From: Coprinopsis marcescibilis
Lineage: Eukaryota > Basidiomycota > Agaricomycetes > Agaricales > Psathyrellaceae
Assembly (NCBI GenBank): GCA_004369085.1
Contig: ML210246.1
Coordinates: 39,468-103,467 of the forward strand
Length of the DNA stretch: 64,000 nucleotides
Reading direction: 5' to 3'
Under the pieces are notes generated by a model. It had not been told where the DNA came from, searched no databases, and saw nothing but the letters and a program-made list of their open reading frames with translations. Below, piece by piece: positions 49,201 through 61,328 of the stretch. The translations under genes and the position numbers were made by a program. Each line of letters begins with the position of its first letter. Position 1 is the first letter of the stretch.

Positions 49201-52200
49201 AGGACCCTGTTGAATTCGAGACCGATCTTGTCCAATCCCTCTATTTCTATGCGGTGTACCTCGCAAATGCTGGAAAACTACCAGAGGCAATTGAACACGG
49301 TCAAGAAGCGGTGAAGATACGGCGTCGACTTTCTCACGGCAACCATGAGAAGTACAACGCAGGTCTTGCACTCTCCTTGGATAATTTGGCCGCGGATCTG
49401 GATAGCTGTGGTCGCGGGGACGAAGCAATCCCATTCTCAAACGAGGCGGTAGAGGTTCGTCGGCAGCTGGTCGCAAGCAACCTTGCTGAATTCGAGCCCG
49501 GTCTTGCCCACTCCCTCCATTTCCATGCGCTGTACATCGCAAATGCTGGACAGCTACCAGAGGCAGTTGAACACGGGAAAGGAGCGGTGGAGATACGGCG
49601 TCGACTCGCTCATGGCAACCCCAAGGAATACAATGCAGGTCTTGCACTCTCCTTGCAAAATTTGGCCGCGGATCTGGTTAGCTGTGGTCGCGGGGTTGAG
49701 GCTCTCCCATTCTCAAACGAGGCGGTAGAAGTGCGTCGGCAGCTGGTTGCAAGCGACCCTGATGCATTCGAGCCCGATCTTGCCCACTCCCTCCATTTCT
49801 ATGCGGTGTACCTCGCAAATGCTGGAAAACTACCAGAGGCAGTTGAACACGGTCAAGAAGCGGTGAAGATACGGCGTCGACTTGCTCACGGCAACCCTGA
49901 GAATTACAACGCAGGTCTTGCACTCTCCTTGGATAATTTGGCTGTGGATCTGGATAGCTGTGGTCGCGGGGCCGAGGCAATCCCACTCTCAAACGAGGTG
50001 GTAGAGGTTCGTCGGCAGCTGGTCGCAAGCAACCTTGCTGAATTCGAGCCCGGTCTTGCCCACTCCCTCCATGCCCATGCGCTGTACCTCGCAAATGCTG
50101 GACAGCTACCAGAGGCAGTTGAACACGGGAAAGGAGCGGTGGAGATACGGCGTCGACTCGCTCACGGCAACCCCAAGGAATACAATGCAGGTCTTGCACT
50201 CTCCTTGGACAACTTGACCGCGGATCTGGACAGCTGTGGTCGCGCGGCCGAGGCTATCCCATTCTCAAACGAGGCGGTAGAAGTGCGCCGGCAGCTGGTT
50301 GAAAGTGACCCTGCTGAATTCGAGCCCGATCTTGCCCACTCCCTCCATGCCCATGCGCTATACTACGCACATGCTGGACGACTACCAGAGGCGGTTGCAC
50401 ACGGCCGAGAAGCGGTGGAGATTCGACGTCGACTCGCCCACGGCAACCCCGAGGAATACAATGTGNNNNNNNNNNNNNNNNNNNNNNNNNNNNNNNNNNN
50501 NNNNNNNNNNNNNNNNNNNNNNNNNNNNNNNNNNNNNNNNNNNNNNNNNNNNNNNNNNNNNNNNNNNNNNNNNNNNNNNNNNNNNNNNNNNNNNNNNNNN
50601 NNNNNNNNNNNNNNNNNNNNNNNNNNNNNNNNNNNNNNNNNNNNNNNNNNNNNNNNNNNNNNNNNNNNNNNNNNNNNNNNNNNNNNNNNNNNNNNNNNNN
50701 NNNNNNNNNNNNNNNNNNNNNNNNNNNNNNNNNNNNNNNNNNNNNNNNNNNNNNNNNNNNNNNNNNNNNNNNNNNNNNNNNNNNNNNNNNNNNNNNNNNN
50801 NNNNNNNNNNATGCTGGACGACTACCAGAGGCGGTTGCACACGGCCGAGAAGCGGTGGAGATTCGACGTCGACTCGCCCACGGCAACCCTGAGAAATATA
50901 ATGCAGGTCTCGTACTCTCCTTGCACAATTTGGCCGCAGACCTTGATAGCTGTGGTCGCGCGGCCGAGGCTATCCCATTCTTAGATGAGGCGGTCGAGAT
51001 TCGTCGGCAGCTGGCCGCAAGCGACCCGGGTGCATTCGAGCCTGATCTTGCCCACTCCTTCCATTTCTGTGCGCTGTACCTCGCAAAGGCTGGACAGCTA
51101 CCAGAGGCAATTGAACACGGCCAAGAAGCGGTGGAGATACGACGTCGACTCGCCCACGGCAACCCCGAGGAATACAATGTGGATCTTGGATGCTCCTTGC
51201 ACAATTTGGCCGCAGACCTTGATAGCTGTGGTCGCGCGGCCGAGGCTATCCCATTCTTAGATGAGGCGGTCGAGATTCGTCGGCAGCTGGCCGCAAGCGA
51301 CCCTGATGCATTCGAGCCCGATCTTGCCCACTCCCTCCATTTCTGTGCGCTGTACCTCGCGAAGGCTGGACAGCTACCAGAGGCAGTTGAACACGGGAAA
51401 GGAGCGGTGGAGATACGGCGTCGGCTCGCTCACGGCAACCCCAAGGAATACAACACACGTCTCGCACACTCCTTGCACAATTTGGCTGTCCACCTTAATA
51501 GCTGTGGCCGTGCGGTCGAGGCTATCCCATTCTCAAACGAGGCGGTAGAAGTGCGTCGGCAGCTGGCCGCAAGCGACCCTGATGCATTCGAGCCCGATCT
51601 TGCCCACTCCCTCAATCTCCATGCGATGTACTACGCACATGCGGGGCGACTACCAGAGGCAGTTGAACACGGGAAAGGAGCGGTGGAAATACGGCGTCGG
51701 CTCGCTCATGCCAACCCCAAGGAATACCACGCACGCCTCGCACACTCCTTGCACGATTTGGCTGTCCACCTTAATAGCAGTGGTCGGGTGGTCGAGGCCA
51801 TCCCATTCTCAGATGAGGCGGTAGAGGTCCGTCGGCAGCTGGCCGCAAGCGACCCTGCTGCATTCGAGCCCGATCTTGCCCACTCTCTCAATCTCCATGC
51901 GATGTACTACGCACATGCGGGGCGACTACCAGAGGCAGTTGGACATGACCAACAAGTGGTGGAGATACGGCGTCGACTCGCTCATGGCAACCCCAAGGAA
52001 TACAACGCACGCCTCGCACACTCCTTGCACAATTTGGCTGTCCACCTTAATAGCTGTGGTCGCGCGGCCGAGGCTACCCCATTCTTAGATGAGGCGGTCG
52101 AGATTCGTCGGCAGCTGGTTCCAAGCGATCCTGCCAAATTTGAGCCCGATCTTGCCCACTCCCTCCATTTCTGTGCGCTGTACCACGCAAAGGCTGGACG

Positions 52201-52816
52201 GCTACCAGAGGCAGTTGAACGCGGGAAGGGAGCGGTGGAGATACGGCGTCGGCTCGCTCATGGAAACCCCAAGGAATACAACGCACGCCTCGCACAGTCC
52301 TTGCACAACTTGGCTACACATCTTAATAGCAGTGGTCGGGTGGTCCAGGCTATCCCATTCTCAAACGAGGCGGTAGAAGTGCGTCGGCAGCTGGTCGAAG
52401 GCGACCCTGATGCATTCGAGCCCGATCTCGCCCACTCCCTCCATTTCTGTGCGCTGTACCTCGCAAAGGCTGGACGGCTACCAGGGGCAGTTGAACGCGG
52501 GAAGGGAGCTGTGGAGATACGGCGTCGGCTCGCTCATGGCAACCCCAAGGAATACAACGCACGCCTCGCACAGTCCTTGCACAACTTGGCTACACACCTT
52601 AATAGCAGTGGTCGGGTGGTCGAGGCTATTCCATTCTCGCACGAAGCGGTCGAGATTCGTCGCCAGCTGGTCGTAAACGGCTCTTCAAAGTCTGGGCCCA
52701 ACCTTGTCCGATCCCTCAATAGCCACATTATATACCTCCAAAATGTTGGCAGGACGGAGGAAGCCCTAACATTCAAGCTTGAGAGGGACGAAATCCGTAC
52801 CAAAGGTCCGGTATAA
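46260..52816 (+). CDS. NACHT-TPR NLR-like protein C with expanded TPR array (contains assembly gap)
   Basis: Exons 46260-46268, 46360-46393, 46501-46578, 46641-46754, 46820-48366 and 48420 to about 52816. All intron phases match; exons 1 and 2 are the least certain. The motif exon gives FPNASNVNLNHPHFHSADRI. NACHT: GPAGSGKS (about 139), GIDALDE, FRFILTTRPD; winged helix LEWKDPRFVEKY and LLHLSIQEYL. TPRs start at about residue 595. One early TPR is shortened (SPTEAVEYMREVVEI) compared with B, then at least twelve nearly identical 92-residue units follow. The frame changes across the run of Ns at 50466-50810, which reflects a wrong gap length. At the 3' end the base after the CCG differs from A and B, so translation stops at TAA 52814-52816, or, if the old intron is still used, runs into a longer tail. 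Length unknown; over 1400 residues. Confidence 0.85.
49212..52690 (+). repeat. Tandem array of 276-nt (92-residue) double-TPR units in gene C
   Basis: Unit starts (GAATTCGAG or GCATTCGAG) lie at 49212, 49488, 49764, 50040, 50316 and, after the gap, 51032, 51308, 51584, 51860, 52136, 52412, spaced 276 nt. Units differ at only a few positions, mostly in face residues such as FHALYIANAGQ, FCALYLAKAGQ and LHAMYYAHAGR. Confidence 0.9.
50466..50810. other. Assembly gap (345 N) inside the TPR array of gene C
   Basis: The 77 or so bases after the gap (from ATGCTGGACGACTACCAGAG) repeat those at 50371-50447 exactly, so the assembler broke inside near-identical tandem units. The two copies are 440 nt apart, which is not a multiple of 276 or of 3. 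Confidence 0.95.
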
Positions 52817-53154
52817 TCTCAGTACCATTTCGCTCTCACATCGCTTGCTCAAAAAGTATCTCCCTTTTTCTAGCCGATTCCTGAGAATTCACGGCGCAAG
52901 CGCCCCTGCCACCCAAAAGCACTACAGTTTTAATGCGCTGTATTCAGAGAATTATCTGACACATTCATAGAATCCTACCATTGCCATGTATACCACAACC
53001 CCTCAATACATTGATCCAAATATGTGACCGATTACCACCCTTATTCACAATCTTAACCAGAAACGCTAGCTTCTTTACATACACACACAAGTACAGAACT
53101 CCCCGCGCAAACAACGGTACCACTGCAACCTACTTCTTTTCTCCTTGACTTTCC
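52817..53154. other. Convergent spacer between gene C and glyoxalase I
   Basis: Contains the unused or alternative last intron and exon of gene C (acceptor CTTTTTCTAG near 52874). Otherwise a 3' flank with nothing recognised. Confidence 0.4.
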
Positions 53155-53984
53155 CTAAAGCATCAACTGGTTCGGGATAATCTCAATCCAATACCTACAA
53201 ACCACCAGGCCATCAGTATTTCCTTCCAACCTCAACTCCCCTTGAAGTTGCTCAAAGACCGCCCACTTACCCATCAGGATCCAAAATGAAGGCAATATGC
53301 CTCATCTTCCCATCCGTCGGCCGCTTCTTAAACTGGACACCGAGCTGGTCAAATCGCGCGCACGCCTTTTCGACATCTTCGACTGCGAGTGCGATATGGC
53401 CGAATCCGCGGCCAGGGTCGCTGTTGCCGTTTGCGTAGCCGGTGAAAGTAGGGTCCGATTCGGTGCCGTGGTTGTGGGTGAGTTCGAGGACACCTAGAGT
53501 GGGGGTTGTACAGTGTTATCCGGGTCGATCAATGGTGTGTCGATGAGTTTGTAGGCGGGCTTGACGCACCTTCGCGGGAGAAACGCGACGCGTTCTTCTC
53601 CTCGTCGGTCAGATCACGGCCGTCGTGATTGAATGCGAGGAAGTAGAGCGTGAATTCGTCAAACTTCTTGACTGCGCTTGTGTGTTAGGTTTGGTCGCAA
53701 TCCAAAGGCGAGATCGACGCGACGCACCAGACAGGAGATCCATTCCGATAACCTGGAAACGCGGGTAGAGTGGTTGGTTGGTTTGTGTCGTTTATATACG
53801 GGGTTGAGTACAGTCGTACGCACATCTTGGTAAAAGGCGAGGGATACTTTGGGGTCTTTCACCCGAAGCATGGTGTGGTTGAACTGCATGAAGTTGAAGT
53901 CGTTGAGATCAGATTAGGGTACTTAAGGATAAGATGAGGCGGATGGCGTACCTTGAAGCTGGCGGTCTCTGCTGTGCGAGGCAT
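53155..53984 (-). CDS. GLO1: Glyoxalase I (lactoylglutathione lyase)
   Basis: Converts the hemithioacetal of methylglyoxal and glutathione to S-lactoylglutathione in the cytosol. Six exons (53984-53952, 53883-53824, 53752-53728, 53671-53570, 53493-53271, 53194-53155) join in frame to 160 residues, a normal single-module size for a subunit with one glyoxalase fold pair. Signatures: [20 protein letters not shown] at the start, [42 protein letters not shown] and [12 protein letters not shown]. The metal ligands expected from the family (first-strand His, Glu in LELTHN, His in GHIAL, Glu in WIEI) are all present. The exons are small and several have weak donors (GTGCGT). It appears to be an ordinary conserved gene next to the NLR block. 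Confidence 0.92.
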
Positions 53985-55646
53985 CGTTGGCAGGGCGTGG
54001 TTAAGGAACAAAGAACGCAGGAAGAATCTGGGCGGTCAATTTATAGTCCTATTGCTCTCAGGCTCCCGATGACGACATCTTGATTCTCGCCATTGCACCG
54101 TTTAAAATAGCACAGGCCTATTACGATTTCAATTTTCGCCGCTCTATGGATCCACTCGTTGTGAAATTATGATTTCACGACATTGATAGCCATAGCCAGC
54201 GGGTTGAGCCTTGGTTTGTCATAATAGGCGGCGAGTGTCGTCGAAACAAGCTTTGGATTTTGGCACTGGACAGGGGGTTTCGGAGCAGCTTCCGCCTTTC
54301 GGACTTGCCCTGAACCGTGAACGACGATGGCTTGGCTGTGGCGGTGTGCACGTGGTCGCCGGCGGCTATTCCGCAAAGTGTCAGTGCGGTTTCCGAGTCG
54401 AGATGAATCCATCTTCGTAAGAAACTTCTTTCTCCTGTACCCTCATGTTCTGCGGAGTGCGTGTTGTTCGTTTGGCGTGGATAATGGGGCGCACTGGTCT
54501 TGGAGCTTGGGAGGTTGTGGTGTAGGCTGTGGGTGTGTGGGGTGAATTTGGTGGTGCAGGAGTCGGACTGTTCGTCTTGGGCTAGGTGCGGTGACCGAGT
54601 CGAGGCTGTGATGACTTTGGGCTGGGGGTTTGCGGAGGTGTGTGTTGTACCTCTTGCTCGTACTATTCGCAACCAGCTAAAGTTTTGTCTTCGCATAATC
54701 TAGGGGGTTCGATGTCTCGCCTTGCTGTGGCATCCACTGATATCATTCTATGCCGTACGAATGAGGCATCAGACAGGGCCAGCGTTTGGTCTCGATTCTC
54801 GATGATGAGCAGCTTGCTGCCCACAGCAGCTGCGTCGGCCAGATGCGAGTGCTTTGGCACGTCCTAGCTGGTCATCAACCAAAGCTCAAACAACATCTCG
54901 GAGCGATGATGTTGCGCCGGGTTGTTAAATCTGGAACTTGGCCTGGCCTGCCCTCATTTGCGTCTATCACGCATCATGGGCGATAACATTGGTGGTCTAG
55001 GAACTAGGTGAGTTTATCGACAGCTTCTGCATTTGAGTCCTCCTCATCTTTGCACTACATACTTGCTAGGATATGTATGCGTGCAGCGGTACGGTATAAT
55101 GCACATCACCAACACGAGGCAAGCCAGCCGTGGGCAAGTGTGCCTTGGATGGCTTGTGTTTGCAATTCCAGTCCCCGGTCGGACGATCTTTCAATCTTCT
55201 CGAATACGATCCTGTCAAGACTAAAATCAACATTCGTATGTCAATCATCTACAGTTGATTGCGGTCCCGGGGTGGCGAGTGATCAAGCATGCTGTGAAAC
55301 GCATAACCACGACTGGTACGTGTTTTTCAGCTCACCCTCAGTCACCCTCCCCAACCCTGCGACGTGCGTTTTCCTCCGTAAAATAGGAGCTCGTCACGCG
55401 ACCGCACGCGTCGCGTCTGGTGACCAGCAGTCGGAGACCAAAGCAATTGAATCTCCGAGCCAAAACGCGTTGACTTGTTAGTTCGCGGTGACACACGTGA
55501 TGGCCCTTCTTATCGCCTCAACAGCCATGTCGCACTCTCAACGGGCATTCTCATCCTCGACGCGAATAGCGGACAACCGTTTTTCTACGCCAGATTTCGT
55601 AGCGAGGCCAATCCAATACCAAAGCGACTACCACAACACCCGAAAC
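53985..55646. other. Intergenic region
   Basis: About 1.6 kb. Open frames such as 54175-54696 (-) and 55008-55481 (+) have no recognisable domain or codon pattern. The plus-strand frame of the next gene is open upstream to 55488, so part of this stretch may be its 5' coding or leader sequence (possible ATG at 55500). Confidence 0.4.
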
Positions 55647-58255
55647 ATGTACTCTTCGTCTCCCGCCCGCTCCTCGTCTCCACCTGGAACTCCATACGCC
55701 CCGCGCCATACCCACCACAACCCATACATCCAGTCCAGCCCCGCACCAAGCACAGCCCTGCACCTCCAAAACCCCCGCTACACTTCCCTCGATCCGCCAT
55801 CTTACTGGCCCCAAGCAAGCTCCGACTCGTCCTCCTCCAAAAATCCCATTCCCAATCCCAAAACGCACCAACAACAACACCAGCGGCTCCCACCCTCCAA
55901 ATACCCACCAACGTTCTACGACGAACCCGACTTTCCCCCCTCCTCGTCCGAATTTGAAATCGACGATGTGGTCGAGGACGCTGAGATGAGTCTGCCAGAG
56001 ATGGATTCGGAGACGACCAGCGAGAGCACGCCCGGGCACGGGTCCGTCTATTTCTCGGACAGCGAGTCGGGGGAAGACGATGATGCGGACGGAGGCCTAG
56101 GGGCGATGGGGATGGGAGTAGGGTACGGCCACGGAGGGGTTCGCACCACATTTTTCCGGGTCTCTGCGGAACGTGGGAGGTGGAAAGACGATCCGTTGGC
56201 GTTGAAGCCGGCTGCGATGGTGGTGCCGTCGTACGGCTCGCACAACTTGCGCAACTCTCTACCTGCGCCGTCTAGGCTTCGATCGGACGGTGGGGATGTG
56301 GTCGGGAGGCCTATTTCGGAACCGTTGGTGGATGTCTGTCCTGCATTTGCATTTGCGAGTGTGGATTCGGGTGAGGGTGGGTCGGTTGTCCCTGGGGATG
56401 AGCGCGCGGCTTCTGCGGCGCGGGACGAGGAAGATGCGGTTGATGAGGAAGGCGGGGATGGGGAAGATGATGAACGGAATTTGAGGGAATTGTCGGTTGC
56501 GCATAGTTTGAGGGCGGAAACGCCTGAATGCGATGGGAGGGGTATGGGGAGTGAGGTTTATTCGTCGCCTCTCCCGCCGTCCTCGCCGCCGGTGTCACCC
56601 ATGTTGGGGTGTGTGTTCTCGTTGTCGAGATCGGTATCCCCGTTGTCTATCGCACCTTCTTCGCCGAGGGCGTTCGTTGATCGTGAGTCGTCGCCGGGGT
56701 TGGAGTTGGATGTTGATGCGGATGTGGATGCGGATGTAGGCTTGGGTTTGGGCTTGCAGGAAAGGGATGATGAGGCGGTTGATGGTCTTGTTGTCGTTGA
56801 GAGCGGCGTGATGCGGGAAGAAGCTGAGGTGAGTCGAAGTTGCGTGTGTGTTGAGGAGATGCTGATTGATCTGTTTAGGAGGTTGTTGATGAGTGCGCCC
56901 GTGCGGAAGGTTCGAATGAACCGGCTGTTTTGGATAATCAGGAGCTGGATGTTGTGGATGGAATAAAAGTGGAAGTGGAGCGGGATTTGTCTGGTGATGG
57001 TGGTGAACTGGAGGAAGTGACTGGTGATGTTGAGCAGGTGGTGGATGTACAGGAGGAGTGTCCTACAGATGTACCTGCAGCGATATCTTTGGCTGAAATT
57101 GTATCTGGATCGACATCGACGGCTGTAGCGGCCAGGACCACCACCACCGTTCCAACACCTCCAACTGCTCCCACACCCAGACAGCGATCGGCTTCACCTG
57201 ACGAAAATGTCGCACCGGCTAAACCGCCCAAACGAAAAGTGCAAGCCAAGGATGCGTCGCGGGCGTTGATGCTGCAGGATGATAATGGGGCTGTTTTGCC
57301 GGATGAGATGGAGGGTGGTGATGGGAGGAAGCGGACGAGTTTGAAGAGGAAGTTGAGGTTGGCTGGGGAGGAGGAAGGGGATGGTCAAAGTCATGTGGAT
57401 GGGGATAGTGAAGGTCAAAGTCAAAATCGGAAGAGGCCTGCGAAGAAGAGGAGGGCGGGGTCTGAGATTGTTGTGTCTGCCCGGAAGCGAAGGGTGGAGG
57501 ATGGGCGTATGGGTGTGGATGTTGATGTTGATATGGATGTGGAAGATGAGTTGGATGCGGATATGGGTGGGGATGAGATTGGGCGTGCTGGGCCGTCTAA
57601 ACTTGAAGCTACGGCACCTGCGCGCACGGATATGAAAAGTAGGAAGAAGGAAGGTGGGAGTGGGAAGCGGTCGCAGGTGCTGTCTTTCCCGCATGAATCG
57701 CCGCACAAGGTCAAGGTCCATCCACAAGCTGACGGAAACAAAGAAGAGGATGCGGAGGAGGAGTATGATGAGATGGTTGATGGCGTTAGTCTCAAGGGGA
57801 TGCTTATTCAGAATTTTGCCATGTCGAGGGCATCATCTTTGACGCTTTCGACGCTGTGTAAGAATTTGGGGAATGTGAGGAAGGGGTTGGAACCTGCGAG
57901 GACGGAGAAGGAGTTTGTGAAGGTTGTTAATCGGATTTTGTATTTGGGGATGGCGCCGAGAGGGAGCGGGGTGTTTGCAAAGGTTGATAGTAGTGGCAAG
58001 GTGTGTTTTTTTTATGTTCTCTTTTGGTTTTGAGAGGGATGGCTGACTTTTGGGGTATGATAGGATGATTCAGGAAGACATTTGGAGGCGCAGTGGTTTT
58101 ATGTGCCCGAGTGTGATGAGGATCAGGAGAGGGCGATGTTGGTGCAGGCGATGATGCCTCGGCCTGCGAAGAGGAGCGAGACGAAGAAGCCAAAGCAGTA
58201 TTATTGGCGGCCGTTGGGCAAGACTTCGCGGTGGGACCCCGAGGATGCCCTGTGA
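55647..58255 (+). CDS. Unrecognised nuclear-type protein with conserved-looking C-terminal domain
   Basis: Three exons (55647-56828, 56879-58000, 58064-58255) join in frame to about 831 residues. The first 400 residues are low complexity: Ser/Pro-rich, then very acidic (SGEDDDADGG, DEEGGDGEDDERN). The middle has basic clusters typical of nuclear localisation (PKRKVQ, KRPAKKRRAG). The C-terminal 150 residues look like one folded domain: VSLKGMLIQNFAMSRASSL, LYLGMAPRGSGVF, AQWFYVPECDEDQERA, QYYWRPLGKTSRWDPEDAL. The helix-turn-like first part and the closing strands might be a winged-helix DNA-binding fold, but this is a guess. The ATG at 55647 (MYSSSPARSSSPPG) was chosen over 55500 because the repeat-like coding pattern begins there. 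Function unknown. Confidence 0.75.
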
Positions 58256-58697
58256 AATCTACGAATTGGAATCGTTACAGACAGTTTTGTTCGTTGCACA
58301 TTTGTTTTCCGTTTGCATATCAGTTATAATTCCGGTTCGAAGCATTAGCAAGTACTCCCCGTTTCGTGTTTTGTGACATTTTTACGATATCGTTATTTCC
58401 TACATTGCACGTATTTTTATTTTTTGTTTCTGTGTTTGAATGAAGTGTACATAGTAATGTCGTTTGTGTCGATGAAAAAATGAATACCCCACTCGTCGTT
58501 TTTGTGTGTCGTGCAGTTGAGCTGGGAGAGGTAACCGGTAACCAAGCGAGGCCAAGCAAACGTTGCTGATTTTCGGAGCCATTTTCGTTAGTGTCGGTCA
58601 GTGCGTCTGTACGCTCATCACTGTCAAATCTCTCCCTCCTCCTCCCTTGACCTTTGCTCGTCTGCTCTCTCGCTCTCTCGTTTACTTGCCTCTGGTC
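58256..58697. other. Short intergenic region, promoter of the exonuclease gene
   Basis: Holds the 3' flank of the preceding gene and a CT-rich leader (TCTCCCTCCTCCTCCCTTGA and on, 58630-58680) just ahead of the exonuclease ATG. No gene seen. Confidence 0.45.
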
Positions 58698-61328
58698 ATG
58701 AAACGGTCGCCGGACGCAGAGGATCCCGGGTCACCTACGGGCCCAGTTTCAAAGAAAACCAAAGTCGATAGCAGCAGTACGCGTATGGTCGTGCAGGATA
58801 CACCCGGTCCCGGCCAATCTCAAGCCCAGGACGCAGCTGCACCTGCAGCTGCAGCTGCTGGTGAATGGACGAAAATCGAGAAGAGGAAGAAGAAAAAGGT
58901 GGTGAAAACCGAGACGAAGAGAGATGTGTGTGTGTTTTTCTTTTCCTTTTTTTTTCTTCGTACTGTCTGGGGATAATCTACCTTTTCGTCTCGAGTATTG
59001 CATGCGTGCAGCTGCGAGTCTATTGTATCTGTGTTGGCCATCTATCGTACGTGTGCTAAACTCCCCGCAGAACACGCAACCCAAGTTTATGTATTCCAAC
59101 CACGATATCGTCAAGCGCAACTGGGCCATTGGCATCGAGGTCTGTCTGTCTATCTACCTTATCATGCTTGTTCGTGTTGGATAGCTGACTGGTATGGACA
59201 GGATATCAGGGATCTAGCACTCCACCTAGTCGCGGATGCCCCTCCTGCTTCATGGTTGCGCGTCGAGGCAAGGCATCCATCCATTCATCCTCACATAAAC
59301 CCCATCTCACACCGCTCTCTCTTGGTCTATAGAATGGCCAACAAGTGCAACGGGTCGTAGTGCTCATGGTTCCGGGCCTGACAAACGACATGCTAGGCAT
59401 CGCACCGATCCCGACGAAAGCGACCACCAACCCCAACATCCCGCTCTCCATCCCGCTCTTATCATCCTCCAGCTCGGCCTACGCCAGCGCCATCCCGTTC
59501 ATCGCCAAAACCTTCAGCCACGCCTGTCCGACACGCGCCCCGGGCGATGCGAACCGCATGCACAGCGTCATGAGCACCTTTTTTAGCAGCACCGTCACTG
59601 CCGAGGAACGCAAGAGGAGGATGAACCAGAAAATCAAAGGTGCGTTCCTTTTCGCCCATGTTGCTGGTGATGTAAAATGGGTGGATGTTCTTTTTCTGAT
59701 GGTTCTTTCCCGAGTGCAGCTGAAAGACCGAAGGACGATCCGAGCCAGTATTTGCTGTCGCTCGAGCAGATGATCGAGAACGAGTACCCGATTCCGTCGT
59801 ATATGGCCGACATATTTGAGCGGCCGCCTGGGTGGGTGCAGACGCCTGAGCCGGCCAAACGACCGGACGGTCCTGCCCCTGTCGGGCAACAAAAAGTGTA
59901 CGCTATCGATTGTGAAATGGCAAGTCGTCGCCTTCTCCGTTTACCGTTAGTTTCCTCGCTGACTATACACGACTAACAGTGCATTACAGAAGACGGCAAA
60001 GAGCTCACGCGCGTGTGCATCATCGACTATTATACCGACACTGTGGTGTACGACCAGTTCGTCAAGCCCGCCAAGCCAATCACGGATTACCTGACCCGGT
60101 ATGCGTTGTTTCCTTACTCTTCGCTGTAGCTCCCAGCGCTGACCGCGTATGTAAGGTTCTCGGGTATAACAGCTGAACACCTCGTGTCGACAACTACGAC
60201 GCTCGCGGACGTCCAGGCATTCATACTCCGGCTGCTCTCTCCGTCCGCCTCTGCCCCCACCGCCAACCCATTCTCCATGCCCGCTTCCTCTTCCTCCACA
60301 GCTACCTCCTCCCCGACACCGACACCGACACAAACCCCCGCATACACCCCCACCCCAATCCTCCTCGGCCACTCCCTCGAATCAGACCTCAAAGCCCTAA
60401 AGCTGATCCACCCGCTCTGCATCGACACCGCGCTCACCTACCACCACCCCCGCGGACGGCCGCTCAAACCAGGTCTCGCCTGGCTCACCAAAAAGTGGTG
60501 CGGGCGCGAGATCCAGACGCGGGGCGAAGGGGGGCACGACCCGGAGGAGGATGCGCGGGCGTGTGTCGAGCTCTTACGCCGGAAGCTTGCGGAGGGGCCG
60601 GGGTTTGGGGAGTTCAAGGTCGACCAGGAGAGTATTTTTGAGCGGATGGGGCGGGCTGGGAGGCGCGGGCCTGGTGGCAAGGGTGGGAAGGGAGCTGGTG
60701 GGACGGGTGTAGGTGGTGGAGTGAGGGGCGCGGTTGTGGACTATGGGAATCCGGGCGCGATGCATGGGAGCAAGGCTACGACTGCGTTGGGGTGTAAGAG
60801 CGATGAAGAGGTTGTGGATGGTGTACTTGGTGTTGTTGGGTCGCATGATTTCGTGTTTGGGCGGTTGATGGGGCTGGCGGATCGGTTGGGATGTGAGTTT
60901 TAGGTCTTTTTTCTTTTTGAACTGGTGCTGATGTCTTTTTAGGGATAACGCAGAGGGGTAATAACGCCAACGCCAACGCCAATGGACCCTCCTCAGCACC
61001 CACGCCGACGCCAACGTCCAACCAAGCCACGCCGGACGAAATCCAGGCGAGCCTCAAAATGCTCAACGAGCACCTGCAGACGATCCATTCCGCCCTCCCG
61101 CCGCGTACCGCCCTGCTGATATTCACGGGCCACTCGGATCCGCGCCGCATGACGCAGCTTTCTGCACGCAAGAACCAGTTTGAGCAGGCGATGCGGGCGG
61201 GTGGCGGTGTGGTTGCTGGGGTCGGGGGGGAGGAGCCGGTGAGGTGGACGTCGGAGGATGGGCGGGCGTTGGAGGAGGCGGTGGAGTTGACTAAGAGGGG
61301 GTTGCTGTTTGTTGGTGTCAAGTCGTGA
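58698..61328 (+). CDS. REX1: REX1-type DEDDh RNA exonuclease
   Basis: A 3'-5' exonuclease of the REXO1/Rex1 group, which trims 5S rRNA, tRNA and other RNAs in the nucleus. Eight exons (58698-58925, 59071-59139, 59202-59267, 59333-59639, 59720-59919, 59980-60098, 60156-60892, 60943-61328) join in frame to about 703 residues. The basic N-terminus (WTKIEKRKKKKVVKTETKRD) looks nuclear. The conserved pre-domain has NHDIVKRNWAIGIEDIRDLA and VVVLMVPGLTNDMLGI. The catalytic domain shows YAIDCEM (Asp, Glu), LLGHSLESDLKALKL (Asp) and GHDPEEDARACVELL (His, Asp). A Ser/Thr/Pro-rich insert splits the exonuclease domain near residue 355, and a Gly-rich stretch follows it. Two introns use GC donors. Confidence 0.92.

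Noticed and set aside
54175..54696. 173-codon minus-strand frame upstream of glyoxalase I
   Set aside because: Thr/Ser/His-rich translation with no family match and competing frames on the other strand of equal quality.
60184..60345. Ser/Thr/Pro-rich stretch in the exonuclease as an unspliced intron
   Set aside because: Stays in frame, lacks a convincing donor and acceptor pair, and similar inserts at this place occur in fungal members of the family.
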